Source: Pseudomonas akapageensis
Lineage (GTDB): Bacteria; Pseudomonadota; Gammaproteobacteria; Pseudomonadales; Pseudomonadaceae
Reading direction: 5' to 3'
NCBI RefSeq assembly: GCF_011355085.1
Contig: NZ_VXCP01000001.1
Span: 1 to 34,357, forward strand
Length of the DNA: 34,357 nucleotides
The notes beneath the pieces are model-generated. The model was not told the origin of the DNA, did not search any database, and worked only from the letters and a program-made list of their open reading frames with translations. Both the position numbers and the translations under genes were made by a program. This document shows positions 26,298-34,357 of this stretch, in pieces (position 1 is the first letter of the stretch; each line of letters starts with the position of its first letter).

Positions 26298-26450
26298 CTA
26301 AGGAATCACTCACTGTGTAAAACGGGAAACATGTGCTGAAGATTGGGGTCAAGCATAGCCTTTCAAGGCGAATAAACAGATAGTCGGCCTTCGATTCTGT
26401 CGACGACTGGCATACACTGCGCGGCCGTTTTTTTCCGGAAGTGCAACAAC

Positions 26451-27716
26451 ATGAAAAACGCATCCCCAGCCCGTGCCTGCGGTATCGACTTCGGCACGTC
26501 CAATTCCACCGTCGGCTGGCATCGCCCGGGCGTGGAATCGCTGATCGAGCTGGAGGACGGCAAGATCACGCTGCCCTCGGTGGTGTTTTTCAATATCGAG
26601 GAACGTCGCCCGGTCTACGGTCGCCTGGCCCTGCACGAGTACCTGGAAGGCTATGAAGGCCGCCTGATGCGCTCGCTCAAGAGCCTGCTCGGTTCCAAGC
26701 TGATCAAGCACGACACCAGCGTGCTGGGCACCGCCCTGCCGTTCAAGGACCTGCTGGGCATGTTTATCGGCGAGCTGAAAAAGCGTGCCGAGGCCAATGC
26801 TGGCCGCGCCTTCGATGAAGTGGTGCTGGGCCGTCCGGTGCATTTTGTCGATGACGACCAGGCTGCCGACCAGGAAGCTGAGGACACGCTGGCGGAAGTT
26901 GCGAAAAAGATCGGTTTCAAGGAGGTTTCCTTCCAGTACGAGCCGATTGCCGCGGCCTTCGACTACGAGTCGACCATCGAACGTGAAGAGTTGGTGCTGA
27001 TCGTCGACATCGGCGGTGGTACATCGGACTTCTCGCTGGTGCGCCTGTCGCCCGAACGCCGCGCCGTGGACGATCGTCACGCGGACATTCTCGCCACCGG
27101 CGGCGTGCATATCGGCGGTACCGATTTCGACAAGCAGCTCAGTCTGCAAGGCGTGATGCCGCTGTTCGGCTACGGCAGCCGGATGAAGAGCGGGGCATTC
27201 ATGCCCACCAGCCACCACATCAACCTGGCCACCTGGCACACCATCAACTCCGTGTACTCGCAAAAATCCAAACTGGCGTTGGGCAGCATGCGTTATGACA
27301 TCGAGGACACCGATGGCATCGACCGGCTGTTCAAGCTGATCGAGCAGCGCGCCGGGCACTGGCTGGCCATGGAAGTGGAAGAAACCAAGATCCAGCTGAC
27401 CCACGCCGACAGCCGCCTGGTGCCGCTGGACCGCATCGAGCCGGGCCTGAGTGTGGAATTGACCCGCGCCTTGTTCGAGGGATCGATCGACAACCAGCTC
27501 GAGCGCGTGCGCGGCAGCGTCAATCAATTGCTCGCCGATGCCGACGTGCGGGTGAGCCAGGTCGACACGGTGTTCTTTACCGGGGGTTCGAGCGGTATTC
27601 CGGCGCTGCGTCAGAGCGTTTCAGCCATGCTGCCCAATGCGCGGCATGTGGAAGGGAATATTTTCGGCAGCATTGGTAGTGGGTTGGCGATCGAGGCGCG
27701 CAAGCGGTACGGCTAA
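26451..27716 (+). CDS. Short Hsp70-family (YegD-like) chaperone, ATPase domain only
   Basis: The 421-residue protein has the actin-like ATPase fold of Hsp70: phosphate loop 1 CGIDFGTSNSTVGW (10-23), phosphate loop 2 VDIGGGTSDFSLVRL (about 185-199), and the adenosine motif FFTGGSSGIPALRQS near 382. It ends shortly after this (RKRYG), so the substrate-binding domain of DnaK is missing, as in E. coli YegD. A GGAAG site lies before the ATG. Its divergent placement next to cbpA-cbpM suggests a J-protein/Hsp70 partnership, which is inferred only. The client is unknown. Confidence 0.88.
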   Translation: MKNASPARACGIDFGTSNSTVGWHRPGVESLIELEDGKITLPSVVFFNIEERRPVYGRLALHEYLEGYEGRLMRSLKSLLGSKLIKHDTSVLGTALPFKDLLGMFIGELKKRAEANAGRAFDEVVLGRPVHFVDDDQAADQEAEDTLAEVAKKIGFKEVSFQYEPIAAAFDYESTIEREELVLIVDIGGGTSDFSLVRLSPERRAVDDRHADILATGGVHIGGTDFDKQLSLQGVMPLFGYGSRMKSGAFMPTSHHINLATWHTINSVYSQKSKLALGSMRYDIEDTDGIDRLFKLIEQRAGHWLAMEVEETKIQLTHADSRLVPLDRIEPGLSVELTRALFEGSIDNQLERVRGSVNQLLADADVRVSQVDTVFFTGGSSGIPALRQSVSAMLPNARHVEGNIFGSIGSGLAIEARKRYG

Positions 27717-27739
27717 ATCGCAAATGTTGGCGCGGCCTG

Positions 27740-27844
27740 TGTAGCCGCTGCCGCAGGCTGCGCTCGCCCCCCGCGAGGGGGCGCAAGATTTCTGATCGTA
27801 TGAAGCCCCTTCGGGCCTTAGCGCAGCCTGCGGCAGCGGCTACA
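27740..27844. repeat. REPIN, family A, copy 5
   Basis: Inverted arms of at least 24 bases (27741-27764 and 27820-27843), extending one further base each side. It sits between the converging Hsp70 and AI-2E-type permease genes, where it may serve as a bidirectional transcript end. An inner CCCCCGCGAGGGGG stem is present. Confidence 0.9.
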
Positions 27845-27858
27845 GAAACCGCGTCGAC

Positions 27859-28869
27859 CTACACCAACCCCGCCGCCCGCAACTCACTCTTCAAATACGC
27901 ATAATAAATCGGCCCTGCCACCACCCCAGGCAGGCCGAATGCCGCCTCGCAGACCAGCATTGCCAACAGCAACTCCCACGACTTGGCACTGATCTGCCCG
28001 CCTACGATCCGCGCGTTGAGGAAGTATTCGACCTTGTGGATCACGATCAGGTAGCCCAAGGCTGCAAGGGCCACCCAGATCGACATGGACAACCCGACGA
28101 TAGTAATCAAGGTGTTGGACATCAGGTTGCCGATCACCGGCAACAGACCCAGCAGGAACGTCAGCATGATCAGGGTCTTCATCAGCGGGAGCTTGATGCC
28201 GAACAGCGGCAGCACCACCGCCAGGAAAATCCCGGTGAAAAAGGTGTTGAGCAGGGAAATCTTGATCTGCGCGAAAACAATATTGCGAAAGGCCTTAACC
28301 AGCAGCGACAGCCGCTCGAACAATGCCGCCGCCAGGGGTTTGCGCTGGGTCAGGTCGGGTACCTGTTGCAAGGCGATGATCGCCCCCAGAATCATGCCGA
28401 TCAGCAGGGTGACGAACATATGCGCTGCGCCCTTGCCCACCAACTGCAGCTCACCGAGGTGCGACTTCAGCCATTCGCCGATGGCCACCCGGAACTCTGC
28501 GGCACTGGCTGGCAAATAGGCATCGATGAAGGGCGGCAGCTGGGCGCGTGCCTTGTCCACCAGCACCATGAACTTGTCCAGGGACGCGCCGGGATTCTCC
28601 GCTTCATGCAACAGAAAGCTGATGGCGCTCGCAAAAATCAGCGCCAGCGTGCTGACCACCAACGTCCCCAGCAAGGCGACCGCCAGCCAGCGTGCGCGGC
28701 GCCCGGCAATCAGGTGCTGCAACTTGGGCGTGAGCATGTTCACCAGTTCGAACACCAGCAAACCCGCCAAAAGACTTGGCAGCAACTTGAGCGGCAAAAC
28801 CAGTAACAACCCAAACGCAACAATGATCCAACTGGCCAACGTCACATGGCGCGCAGTAAAGGTGGGCAT
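27859..28869 (-). CDS. AI-2E/TqsA-family transporter
   Basis: The 336-residue inner-membrane protein has about seven to eight hydrophobic segments in the AI-2E family layout. Two helices lie at the start (LASWIIVAFGLLLVLPLKLL), then VVSTLALIFASAISFLL, a soluble middle part, and a C-terminal helix block with LPLMKTLIMLTFLLGLLPVIG and VIHKVEYFLNARIVGGQI. Family members include TqsA, linked to autoinducer export, and sodium/proton antiporters, so the substrate here is open. GAGG lies four bases before the ATG. It stands alone on the minus strand. Confidence 0.85.
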   Translation of the reverse strand: MPTFTARHVTLASWIIVAFGLLLVLPLKLLPSLLAGLLVFELVNMLTPKLQHLIAGRRARWLAVALLGTLVVSTLALIFASAISFLLHEAENPGASLDKFMVLVDKARAQLPPFIDAYLPASAAEFRVAIGEWLKSHLGELQLVGKGAAHMFVTLLIGMILGAIIALQQVPDLTQRKPLAAALFERLSLLVKAFRNIVFAQIKISLLNTFFTGIFLAVVLPLFGIKLPLMKTLIMLTFLLGLLPVIGNLMSNTLITIVGLSMSIWVALAALGYLIVIHKVEYFLNARIVGGQISAKSWELLLAMLVCEAAFGLPGVVAGPIYYAYLKSELRAAGLV

Positions 28870-28931
28870 ACAGCCTCAAAGACAAACGGCATGAAAGGAC
28901 CGGCAGTCTGCCAGCGTTCCGAGGGTACGGC

Positions 28932-28949
28932 CAGAGGCTTTGGCCTCTG
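28932..28949. terminator. Short hairpin downstream of the PsiF-repeat gene
   Basis: CAGAGGC and GCCTCTG pair around a 4-base loop, 34 bases after the stop of the leftward PsiF-repeat gene. No T run follows on the minus strand, so a terminator role is only possible. Confidence 0.3.
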
Positions 28950-28982
28950 CCTGCCCGGGGGAACGGTTTTGCTGCCGACGAC

Positions 28983-29273
28983 TCATTTCTTCTTCAGGCA
29001 ATTGCTCATGAATGCCTGGCGTTCGTCACCCTTGAGCGCCTTTTCACCGGCAACCTTGTTGCACATGGTCATCTTTTCCTGCTGAGTCATGGGGGCCGCC
29101 GGAGTGGCCTTGAGGCAAGTGCTCATGAAGGCCGTGCGCTCGTCGCCCTTGAGGGTCTTGGCTGAGGCTTCCTTGTTACAGCTGCTCATTTTTTCCTGTT
29201 GCGCGGTCGCCGCGAATCCTTGCGAACAGACCAGCAGACCCAAAACCAGCAACGGTGCACGCAGTAATTTCAT
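28983..29273 (-). CDS. Exported PsiF-repeat protein
   Basis: I start at ATG 29273 (MKLLRAPLLVLGLLVCSQGF) with AAGGAGAA upstream; the product has 96 residues. A signal peptide ends near FAATA. Two PsiF repeats follow (QQEKMSSCNKEASAKTLKGD... and QQEKMTMCNKVAGEKALKGD...), each with two cysteines and a GDER(T/Q)AFMS(T/N)CLK end. The family is named from the phosphate-starvation-inducible E. coli PsiF, but its function is not known. No Pho box was recognised upstream. Periplasmic location is inferred from the signal. Confidence 0.88.
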   Translation of the reverse strand: MKLLRAPLLVLGLLVCSQGFAATAQQEKMSSCNKEASAKTLKGDERTAFMSTCLKATPAAPMTQQEKMTMCNKVAGEKALKGDERQAFMSNCLKKK

Positions 29274-29440
29274 GGAGTCTTCTCCTTGTTCGCTGCGCCG
29301 ATCCGCGCAGCCTCGAAAAGAGTGTAGACAAATATTTCCGCGCCTCGGGATCCACCGCCCCTCTGACCACGCGACAGTTTTATATACCCGCATGGGCTAC
29401 CCGCGGATAATAGCGCCTCAATATCTCCTGAGTTGTGCAC

Positions 29441-30343
29441 ATGCAATATGCGTTTCCGTTATTGGCCATCCTGATCTGGGCGGGCAATACCGTTATCAAC
29501 AAAATGGCCGTGGGTGCGATCTTCCCGGCCGAGATCGGCTTCTATCGCTGGCTTTTGGCTGGACTGCTGTTCACTCCCTTTATGCTCAAGCCGGTGCTGG
29601 CCAACTGGGCAGCGATCAAACCCAATCTGGGCAAGGTCTTTATCCTCGGCGTGTTGGGCATGGCGGTCTACCAGAGCCTGGCGTACTTCGCGGCCACGGT
29701 CACTTCCGCCACCAACATGGGCATTATCCTGTCGCTGATGCCGCTCATGGCGCTTGCCCTGGCGATCATCGCCCTCGGCCAGCGCCTTACCGCCGGGGCG
29801 CTGTGCGGCGCCGTGGTATCGCTTGCCGGGGTGCTGGTGGTGGTCTCCGGTGGCAACCTGGGCGTGCTGCTCGAACATGGACTGAACCAAGGCGATGCGA
29901 TGATGCTGATCGCCACTTTCGCCTATGCGGTATACAGCACCCTCCTGAAGAAATGGCAGCTGCGCTTGCCACCGTTTCAACTGCTTTACCTGCAAGTACT
30001 GGTCGCGATCATCGTGTTGTTCCCCTTGTACCTGTCGTCGCCAAAAACCGGCCTGCAGTTGAACAACATCGGCCTGGTGCTCTACGCCTGCCTGCTAGCC
30101 TCGATGCTCGCCCCGCTGGCCTGGATGCAGGCCGTCAGCCGCCTTGGCCCCAGTCGCACGACGTTGTTCTTCAACCTGCTGCCCGTGGTGACAGCCATGA
30201 TTGCGGCACTGGTACTGGGCGAGGAACTGAAACCCTTTCACCTGTACGGCGGTGCATTGACCCTGGCCGGTGTAGTGCTGGCCGAGCGCTGGAAACTGCA
30301 ATTGGGCAAGGCACGCAAACCCCACATCCAGAACGCGCTATAA
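29441..30343 (+). CDS. EamA/DMT-family transporter
   Basis: The inner-membrane protein of 300 residues has ten predicted helices in two EamA repeats. The first repeat starts LLAILIWAGNTVINKMAVG and contains EIGFYRWLLAGLLFTPFML; the second contains YSTLLKKWQLRLPPFQLLYL and GPSRTTLFFNLLPVVTAMIA. Family members export amino acids or other metabolites, and the substrate cannot be read here. I use the ATG at 29441; a GTG six bases earlier is the alternative and neither has a strong ribosome binding site. It overlaps the converging lipase gene by six bases at the 3' end. Confidence 0.85.
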   Translation: MQYAFPLLAILIWAGNTVINKMAVGAIFPAEIGFYRWLLAGLLFTPFMLKPVLANWAAIKPNLGKVFILGVLGMAVYQSLAYFAATVTSATNMGIILSLMPLMALALAIIALGQRLTAGALCGAVVSLAGVLVVVSGGNLGVLLEHGLNQGDAMMLIATFAYAVYSTLLKKWQLRLPPFQLLYLQVLVAIIVLFPLYLSSPKTGLQLNNIGLVLYACLLASMLAPLAWMQAVSRLGPSRTTLFFNLLPVVTAMIAALVLGEELKPFHLYGGALTLAGVVLAERWKLQLGKARKPHIQNAL

Positions 30344-31225
30344 CCCGGCGGCCTTCAGACGCGCCGCATGCTCGGTGAACAGCCGCACAGGGTCCGCGCC
30401 CTCACCCACCAGGCCAAGGGATTGATTGACGATATCCATGTGATCGAGTGGATAGTCATCACCAATCACATGGCCCAGGTGTGAGCTGATCCGCCCGACC
30501 ATGCCGTCGCACTCTTTTTCTCGAACAAAGCCACGGGCGTACATGCGGCAGAAGAAATGGCTGCCATCGAAGCGGTTCCCGCCACTATCACTGCGCTTGT
30601 CCTGGACGATGCCGGACCAGGAGTAATAGCGCACGCCATCGACTACCTCGGCGCCCTGTCCGCCCCAGCTCGTCGGCACGCCCTGTGGGTATTGGCGATT
30701 GAACAGTGCCGCTCCCTCGAAGGTGAGGGACTGGTGCGCGGCATGTACGTCGATCGGCAGCAATGGCCCCCGCTGTCCGGTTTCCAGCAGCCACATGGCC
30801 ATTGCGAGCAACTGCAGAAACAGGGCCAACAGGCGCCCGCGCGCAGAGTCGGCCGGATAGCGTAAGGCATGGTAATCGGCCAGCTCCGAGCCGCGATTGG
30901 GGCCGGCCACCGAAGTCACCGAAGCAACCCATTCCGGGCGCTTGGCCGCTGCATAACGAGCCGTTTGCGCCCCTTGGCTATGGCCGATCAGGTTGACCTT
31001 GTCGGCCCCCGTTTCCCGGCGGATCCGCTCAACGATCTGCAGCAGTTGCTCACCCCGGACTTCACTGGAGTTGACTGGCGAGATCTGCACCGCGAACACC
31101 CGGGCGCCGCCACGCCGCAGTGCCTCGGGAATGCCGAACCAATAGGGATAGACCAGCAGGCGGACGAAACCGAGCATTCCCGGGACCAACACCAGCGGAT
31201 ACCGCGTCGAAAGCGCTTGCGCCAT
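30338..31225 (-). CDS. Triacylglycerol lipase-like alpha/beta hydrolase without signal peptide
   Basis: I start at ATG 31225 (MAQALSTRYPLVLVPGMLGF), preceded by GGAAGG, giving 295 residues; an ATG at 31252 adds nine. The protein resembles family I bacterial lipases: oxyanion PLVLVPGMLG, nucleophile elbow NLIGHSQGAQTARYAA (Ser near 83), the acidic residue in ECDGMVGRISSHLG, and the histidine in YPLDHMDIVNQSLG near the end. Unlike secreted LipA it has no signal peptide and no lipase foldase gene beside it, so it is probably intracellular or unconventionally located. The C-terminal part matches the calcium-site region of such lipases. Confidence 0.87.
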   Translation of the reverse strand: MAQALSTRYPLVLVPGMLGFVRLLVYPYWFGIPEALRRGGARVFAVQISPVNSSEVRGEQLLQIVERIRRETGADKVNLIGHSQGAQTARYAAAKRPEWVASVTSVAGPNRGSELADYHALRYPADSARGRLLALFLQLLAMAMWLLETGQRGPLLPIDVHAAHQSLTFEGAALFNRQYPQGVPTSWGGQGAEVVDGVRYYSWSGIVQDKRSDSGGNRFDGSHFFCRMYARGFVREKECDGMVGRISSHLGHVIGDDYPLDHMDIVNQSLGLVGEGADPVRLFTEHAARLKAAGL

Positions 31226-31369
31226 GTCCTGCCTTCCCTGATCCAAGGTCATTGAACACTAGTGGCCTGCTAGGCTGCACACAAGCGTGCATGGGCAATC
31301 GAACTCCTGTGCCCGCCTGAGGTTCAAACCATTATCGGGCCGCGAGGGTCCATTCGAGGGAGCGATACC

Positions 31370-31699
31370 ATGTCCAAGCAGACCCTGGCTGCGCTTTGCG
31401 TGCTGACATTGCTAGCAGGTTGCAGCACCAAGCCACAGAACCCTGTCGACTTTTACACCTTCCGCGACGAGCCGTTGGTCAAGCAAGTCGAGGACGGCAT
31501 GACCATGCAGCGCGTCATCGCGATCGGCGGGACTCCATCGGCGATGGTCGATACACCCAAGGGGGGGACCTGCAATAACTACATCCTCAATCGAGAGGGG
31601 CATCAGCAGGCCTATTACATTGAATTCGATGTCAGTGGCCACGTGGTCAGCAAAGGCTTCATGACCTGTGCACAACACCAGCAGAACGAGAAGTCCTGA
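31370..31699 (+). CDS. osmE: OsmE-like outer-membrane lipoprotein
   Basis: The 109-residue protein has a lipoprotein signal with lipobox LLAGC (Cys18) and a SmpA/OmlA-like fold. It aligns well by eye with E. coli OsmE, including VKQVEDGMTMQRVIAIGGTP, GGTCNNYIL, YYIEFDVSGHVVSKGFMTC and the final cysteine. GAGGGAG lies 7 bases before the ATG. OsmE is induced by high osmolarity and stationary phase in E. coli; the same control is plausible here but no promoter was identified with confidence. It converges with asmA across a REP pair. Confidence 0.9.
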   Translation: MSKQTLAALCVLTLLAGCSTKPQNPVDFYTFRDEPLVKQVEDGMTMQRVIAIGGTPSAMVDTPKGGTCNNYILNREGHQQAYYIEFDVSGHVVSKGFMTCAQHQQNEKS

Positions 31700-31715
31700 T
31701 TAGGGTGTTGTCTGT

Positions 31716-31806
31716 CAGGGCCTCATCGCGGGCAAGCCCGCTCCCACAGAAGAGTCCGCTCACCACAGCCCTCTGTGGGAGCGGGCTTGCCCGCGATGAG
31801 GCCCTG
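31716..31806. repeat. Perfect 35-base inverted REP pair
   Basis: The arms 31716-31750 and 31772-31806 are exact reverse complements, each with core GGGAGCGGGCTTGCCCGCGA, separated by 21 bases. The pair fills the space between the converging osmE-like and asmA-like genes and ends 4 bases before the asmA stop. It is the same family as 6122-6216. Confidence 0.93.
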
Positions 31807-31810
31807 AAAG

Positions 31811-33877
31811 TCACCCTGCTTTAGGCACCGTCCCCATCTTCATCTGCTCCAGCAGCGGCTTGCAACGGTTCGGCTCGTTGCCCCCACTGGGCGCCACCAA
31901 CGCCAGCAATCCAGCCGCCGGCGCCACCACGGCGCCCAGCGCCACCAGGCCGGCACCGCGCAACATCAGCGGCACTGTCTGCACCCCAGCATTGGGCTTC
32001 TTGAACGGACCACGCACATACAGCGGTGAACGCAATGACAACAACCGGATCCCCTTGGACTCTGGATTGATCTTCAGATCGAACTGTTCGCTGGCAAAAT
32101 TGGCGGTGCCGTCGATGTAAATAATCGCGTTCTCGGTATCGAAGACGAACAGCCGCGTAGTGGCCAGGCCGCTCTTGAACCCGAAGTCGGCAGCCGCGCA
32201 ATTGATCTTTACGTCCTTGTCGCCAAACAGCTTGCCGACCACGTAGTTGCCGACGTTCAGCCCGGCAATCTCCATCAGCCCGCGGCTGACGGCACCATCG
32301 TTGATCAGCATTTTCAGATCGCCGTTGGCGCTGCCCATCAGGGCCGCGACTGAGTTGCCGCGACCATTGAGATCAGCATCGCCGTTAAGCTCGCCAAAGC
32401 TGGTTTTCATCGGCTCGAAGGACGGGAACAGCTGCTTGAGCTTGAAGCCGCGGGCGGCCAGTTTTGCCTGCCCCTGGAGCGGCGTGGCCCGGCCATCGAG
32501 GCGGATCTGCGCCTCGAGTTTGCCACCGGCGATGCCAAAGCGCAGCGGCTCCAGCCTGAGTTGACCATCATCGAGCACAAGATGCGTGTACAGGTCGGTG
32601 AATGGCAGATCCTTGCTCTGGACGATCCGTTTACCGGTGAACTCCACATCGGCATCCATGGTGCGCCACCGCTCGGTGCGAAATTCTTCGACAGGCAGGA
32701 CCTTGTCCGCCGGTTGCTTGCTGTCGCCGCCACGGGCCTTTTGTTTGGCATTGGAGTCGGCACCGATCAGAGGCGCCAGGTCGGCAAACAGCAGCTGGCT
32801 GGAAACCAGCGCCCCGGTAAGTTTCGGTCGTGGCTGACTGGCGACATAGGTCAGGTTTCCATGGATATCGCTATCGCCGATCTTGCCGTTGAAATCTTCG
32901 TAGTGAAACCTGGCACCCTCCGGTTCGTGAAGCGTTGCGGTCAGATGGCCATCAGTGGCGTAGGCGGGTGTGTCGGGCAGAGTCACGCCAGTGAGCGGGT
33001 AGAGGTTGCCAAGGCTTGTGCCGGCAAGACGCAGACGCAAATCCAGGGCGCCGAGGTTGCGGGGGTCGATGAGGATCCCGGCAACGGCGATGGTCGTACT
33101 GCCAATGCGCATGTCGGCTTGCAGCGGAAACGGCAGCGAGGCGTCCTGCAGTGCCAATAGCCCGCCGATCTTGCCCGTGCCGGATAACGGCTGGTCCTTG
33201 TAGCGCCCGGTTACCTTGAGGGCAAAGACATAGTCCTGCGGCGCATTGCTCCTTTCGGCGGCCTTTTTCGCCGCCCCCGCGCCGACGATGTCGCTGAAGG
33301 GTATCGGCTTGCCCAAGGGGTCGATCAGCACATCCAGGCGCGTCTTGAGCGTCTGGTCATCCAGCGTGACGTGGCCTTTGTCGAAGCCGATGGCACCGAT
33401 GTCCAGCACCCAACTCGAAGGCTCGGCCTTTTCATCCTTGGGCGCCAGGTCGATCGTCCAGTTGGCGCGGCCATCGGCCATGCGCTGCAGACCGGCACTG
33501 GGCTCGGTCAGGTCGACTCGGGGAATCACCACCTGTCGCAGCAACAGCGGCAAGGGCGCCAGACGAAACTCGACGCGCTTGAGCGTTGCCATTTGCTTGT
33601 CCTTCGACCAGTCCGGGTTGCCCAGCGACAGGTCTTCGGCAACGAAGTGCGGCCACGGCAGCCAGGCACGCCAGCCGCCCTGATCAGGCTCACGGCGCCA
33701 CAACACGGCAAGGTTGCCGTTTATGGCAAAGGGCCGGTGCAGCGCTTCGGAAACCTTGGCATTGAGCGTTGGCTTGATCCGGTTCCAATCGAACGTGACA
33801 ATGATGAAGGCCAATACTGCCGACAGCAGCAGGAAGCTGGCGAAGATCGAGGTGAGTGTTTTTGAGGTGCGCGTCAT
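31811..33877 (-). CDS. AsmA-family inner-membrane protein
   Basis: The 688-residue protein is anchored by one N-terminal helix (ASFLLLSAVLAFIIVTFDW, about 13-31) with the rest in the periplasm. It shows AsmA features: WNRIKPTLNAKVSEALHRPF directly after the helix, LSLGNPDWSKDKQMATLKRV, and the C-terminal LNGDADLNGRGNSVAALMGS, VSRGLMEIAGLNVGNYVVG and PLYVRGPFKKP. AsmA proteins are large bridge-like factors linked to lipid transport and outer-membrane assembly. The closest E. coli type is probably YhjG. GGAG lies 8 bases before the ATG. The gene is complete. Confidence 0.9.
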   Translation of the reverse strand: MTRTSKTLTSIFASFLLLSAVLAFIIVTFDWNRIKPTLNAKVSEALHRPFAINGNLAVLWRREPDQGGWRAWLPWPHFVAEDLSLGNPDWSKDKQMATLKRVEFRLAPLPLLLRQVVIPRVDLTEPSAGLQRMADGRANWTIDLAPKDEKAEPSSWVLDIGAIGFDKGHVTLDDQTLKTRLDVLIDPLGKPIPFSDIVGAGAAKKAAERSNAPQDYVFALKVTGRYKDQPLSGTGKIGGLLALQDASLPFPLQADMRIGSTTIAVAGILIDPRNLGALDLRLRLAGTSLGNLYPLTGVTLPDTPAYATDGHLTATLHEPEGARFHYEDFNGKIGDSDIHGNLTYVASQPRPKLTGALVSSQLLFADLAPLIGADSNAKQKARGGDSKQPADKVLPVEEFRTERWRTMDADVEFTGKRIVQSKDLPFTDLYTHLVLDDGQLRLEPLRFGIAGGKLEAQIRLDGRATPLQGQAKLAARGFKLKQLFPSFEPMKTSFGELNGDADLNGRGNSVAALMGSANGDLKMLINDGAVSRGLMEIAGLNVGNYVVGKLFGDKDVKINCAAADFGFKSGLATTRLFVFDTENAIIYIDGTANFASEQFDLKINPESKGIRLLSLRSPLYVRGPFKKPNAGVQTVPLMLRGAGLVALGAVVAPAAGLLALVAPSGGNEPNRCKPLLEQMKMGTVPKAG

Positions 33878-34180
33878 GCACGATTCTCCAGGACCCGTTT
33901 GCCGGCAAAAAAAGGTGGCAGCGGCAAAAAAGCAGCTATTCCACTATGACCGATGAACGGCTGGCAGGTTTGATTGGATTGGAAAATCCGCAAAGAAAAA
34001 TCTTTCGCCACGCAGGAACAGGAGTGCGAAAGACGGCTGCAAGTGGCGTAATAGAGCCATCGCGCGCGAACATCATTTCCGTCGATTGTTACCATTACCC
34101 TTATGAACTTCTTTATTTGACCTCCGAGAGTAGCATTGGCTTCGTACCCACTTTGTCGCACCTTACAGGAGCAACCCATC
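33878..34180. other. Divergent intergenic region, no gene recognised
   Basis: These 303 bases separate the divergent asmA-like gene and the exported-protein gene. It is AT-richer than its neighbours, holds an AGGAGC ribosome binding site at 34167-34172 for the right gene, and TTTATTTGACC near 34115 that could be part of a promoter. A frame reading leftwards through it has no protein character. No repeat or RNA gene was seen. Confidence 0.4.
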
Positions 34181-34357
34181 ATGAAACGCCAACTGCTGCT
34201 TAGCCTGACCCTATCTTTATTGGCTGCCAACGCTTTCGCCATCCCCGCTGCCGAGCAGAACGTGTCTGCAGAAGCCAAGTCCAGCGCAACCGTCTCGCAA
34301 CCTTTGGGCAGCCTGGCCCAGGATGGTTCCGACCGCACCCTGCAACGTGATCGCATC
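34181..34357 (+). CDS. Exported protein, N-terminal part (cut by window edge)
   Basis: It starts at ATG 34181, 8 bases after an AGGAGC site, and runs off the right end; 59 residues are visible. The beginning MKRQLLLSLTLSLLAANAFA is a clear signal peptide. The mature part (IPAAEQNVSAEAKSSATVSQ..., then LAQDGSDRTLQRDRI) is hydrophilic, rich in Ala/Ser and presumably disordered at first. Similar short exported Pseudomonas proteins are hypothetical, and I do not assign a function. Confidence 0.75.
   Translation, partial: MKRQLLLSLTLSLLAANAFAIPAAEQNVSAEAKSSATVSQPLGSLAQDGSDRTLQRDRI

Noticed and set aside
26349..27527. Minus-strand open frame of 392 codons opposite the Hsp70 gene
   Set aside because: The product has no recognisable motif, while the opposite strand encodes a clear Hsp70 ATPase domain.

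Overview
The window looks like chromosomal DNA of a fluorescent-type Pseudomonas. The evidence is high GC in the core genes, the aerobic-type cob cluster with cbiD, the urtABCDE-ureDA-(acetyltransferase)-ureBC order, the cbpA-cbpM pair, and many Pseudomonas-type REP/REPIN palindromes between genes. The species cannot be fixed from sequence alone. No tRNA, rRNA, CRISPR array, integrase or transposase was seen.

Layout. (1) 1-6157: cobalamin corrin-ring genes in two divergent operons. One runs leftwards (cobG-cobH-cobI-cobJ; cobJ is cut by the window edge and begins with a CbiG domain) and one runs rightwards (cobL-cbiD-cobK). Nearly all junctions overlap by 1-8 bases. (2) 6353-9188: a copper-handling cassette (DUF2946, PCu(A)C chaperone, second DUF2946, PepSY membrane protein). 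(3) 9287-14019: an accessory, partly AT-richer stretch. It holds a secreted lectin-like protein, two tandem copies of a small DUF3077/DUF6124-like gene each with a long near-duplicate leader, and a hipBA toxin-antitoxin pair. (4) 14184-24438: urea uptake and hydrolysis, with a candidate sigma-54 promoter and NtrC site in front of urtA, then urtABCDE, ureD, ureA, two GNAT acetyltransferases, ureB and ureC. ureEFG are not in the window. (5) 24502-27716: a cysteine-free thioredoxin-like protein, then cbpM/cbpA divergent from a short Hsp70. (6) 27859-34357: AI-2E-type permease, PsiF-repeat protein, EamA exporter, cytoplasmic-type lipase, OsmE lipoprotein, AsmA protein, and the start of an exported protein.

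The most interesting signal is the duplicated leader of the two small genes (about 10976-11273 and 11754-12054, minus strand). A central segment can pair either with an upstream segment or with a downstream segment that contains the Shine-Dalgarno sequence. The three interacting motifs change together between the two copies, so pairing is kept. This is the arrangement of a translational RNA switch. It was found by eye and needs covariance and folding tests.

Five copies of one REPIN family and two of another separate transcription units. One lies between urtA and urtB, one between ureB and ureC, and one supplies the last codons of cobK.
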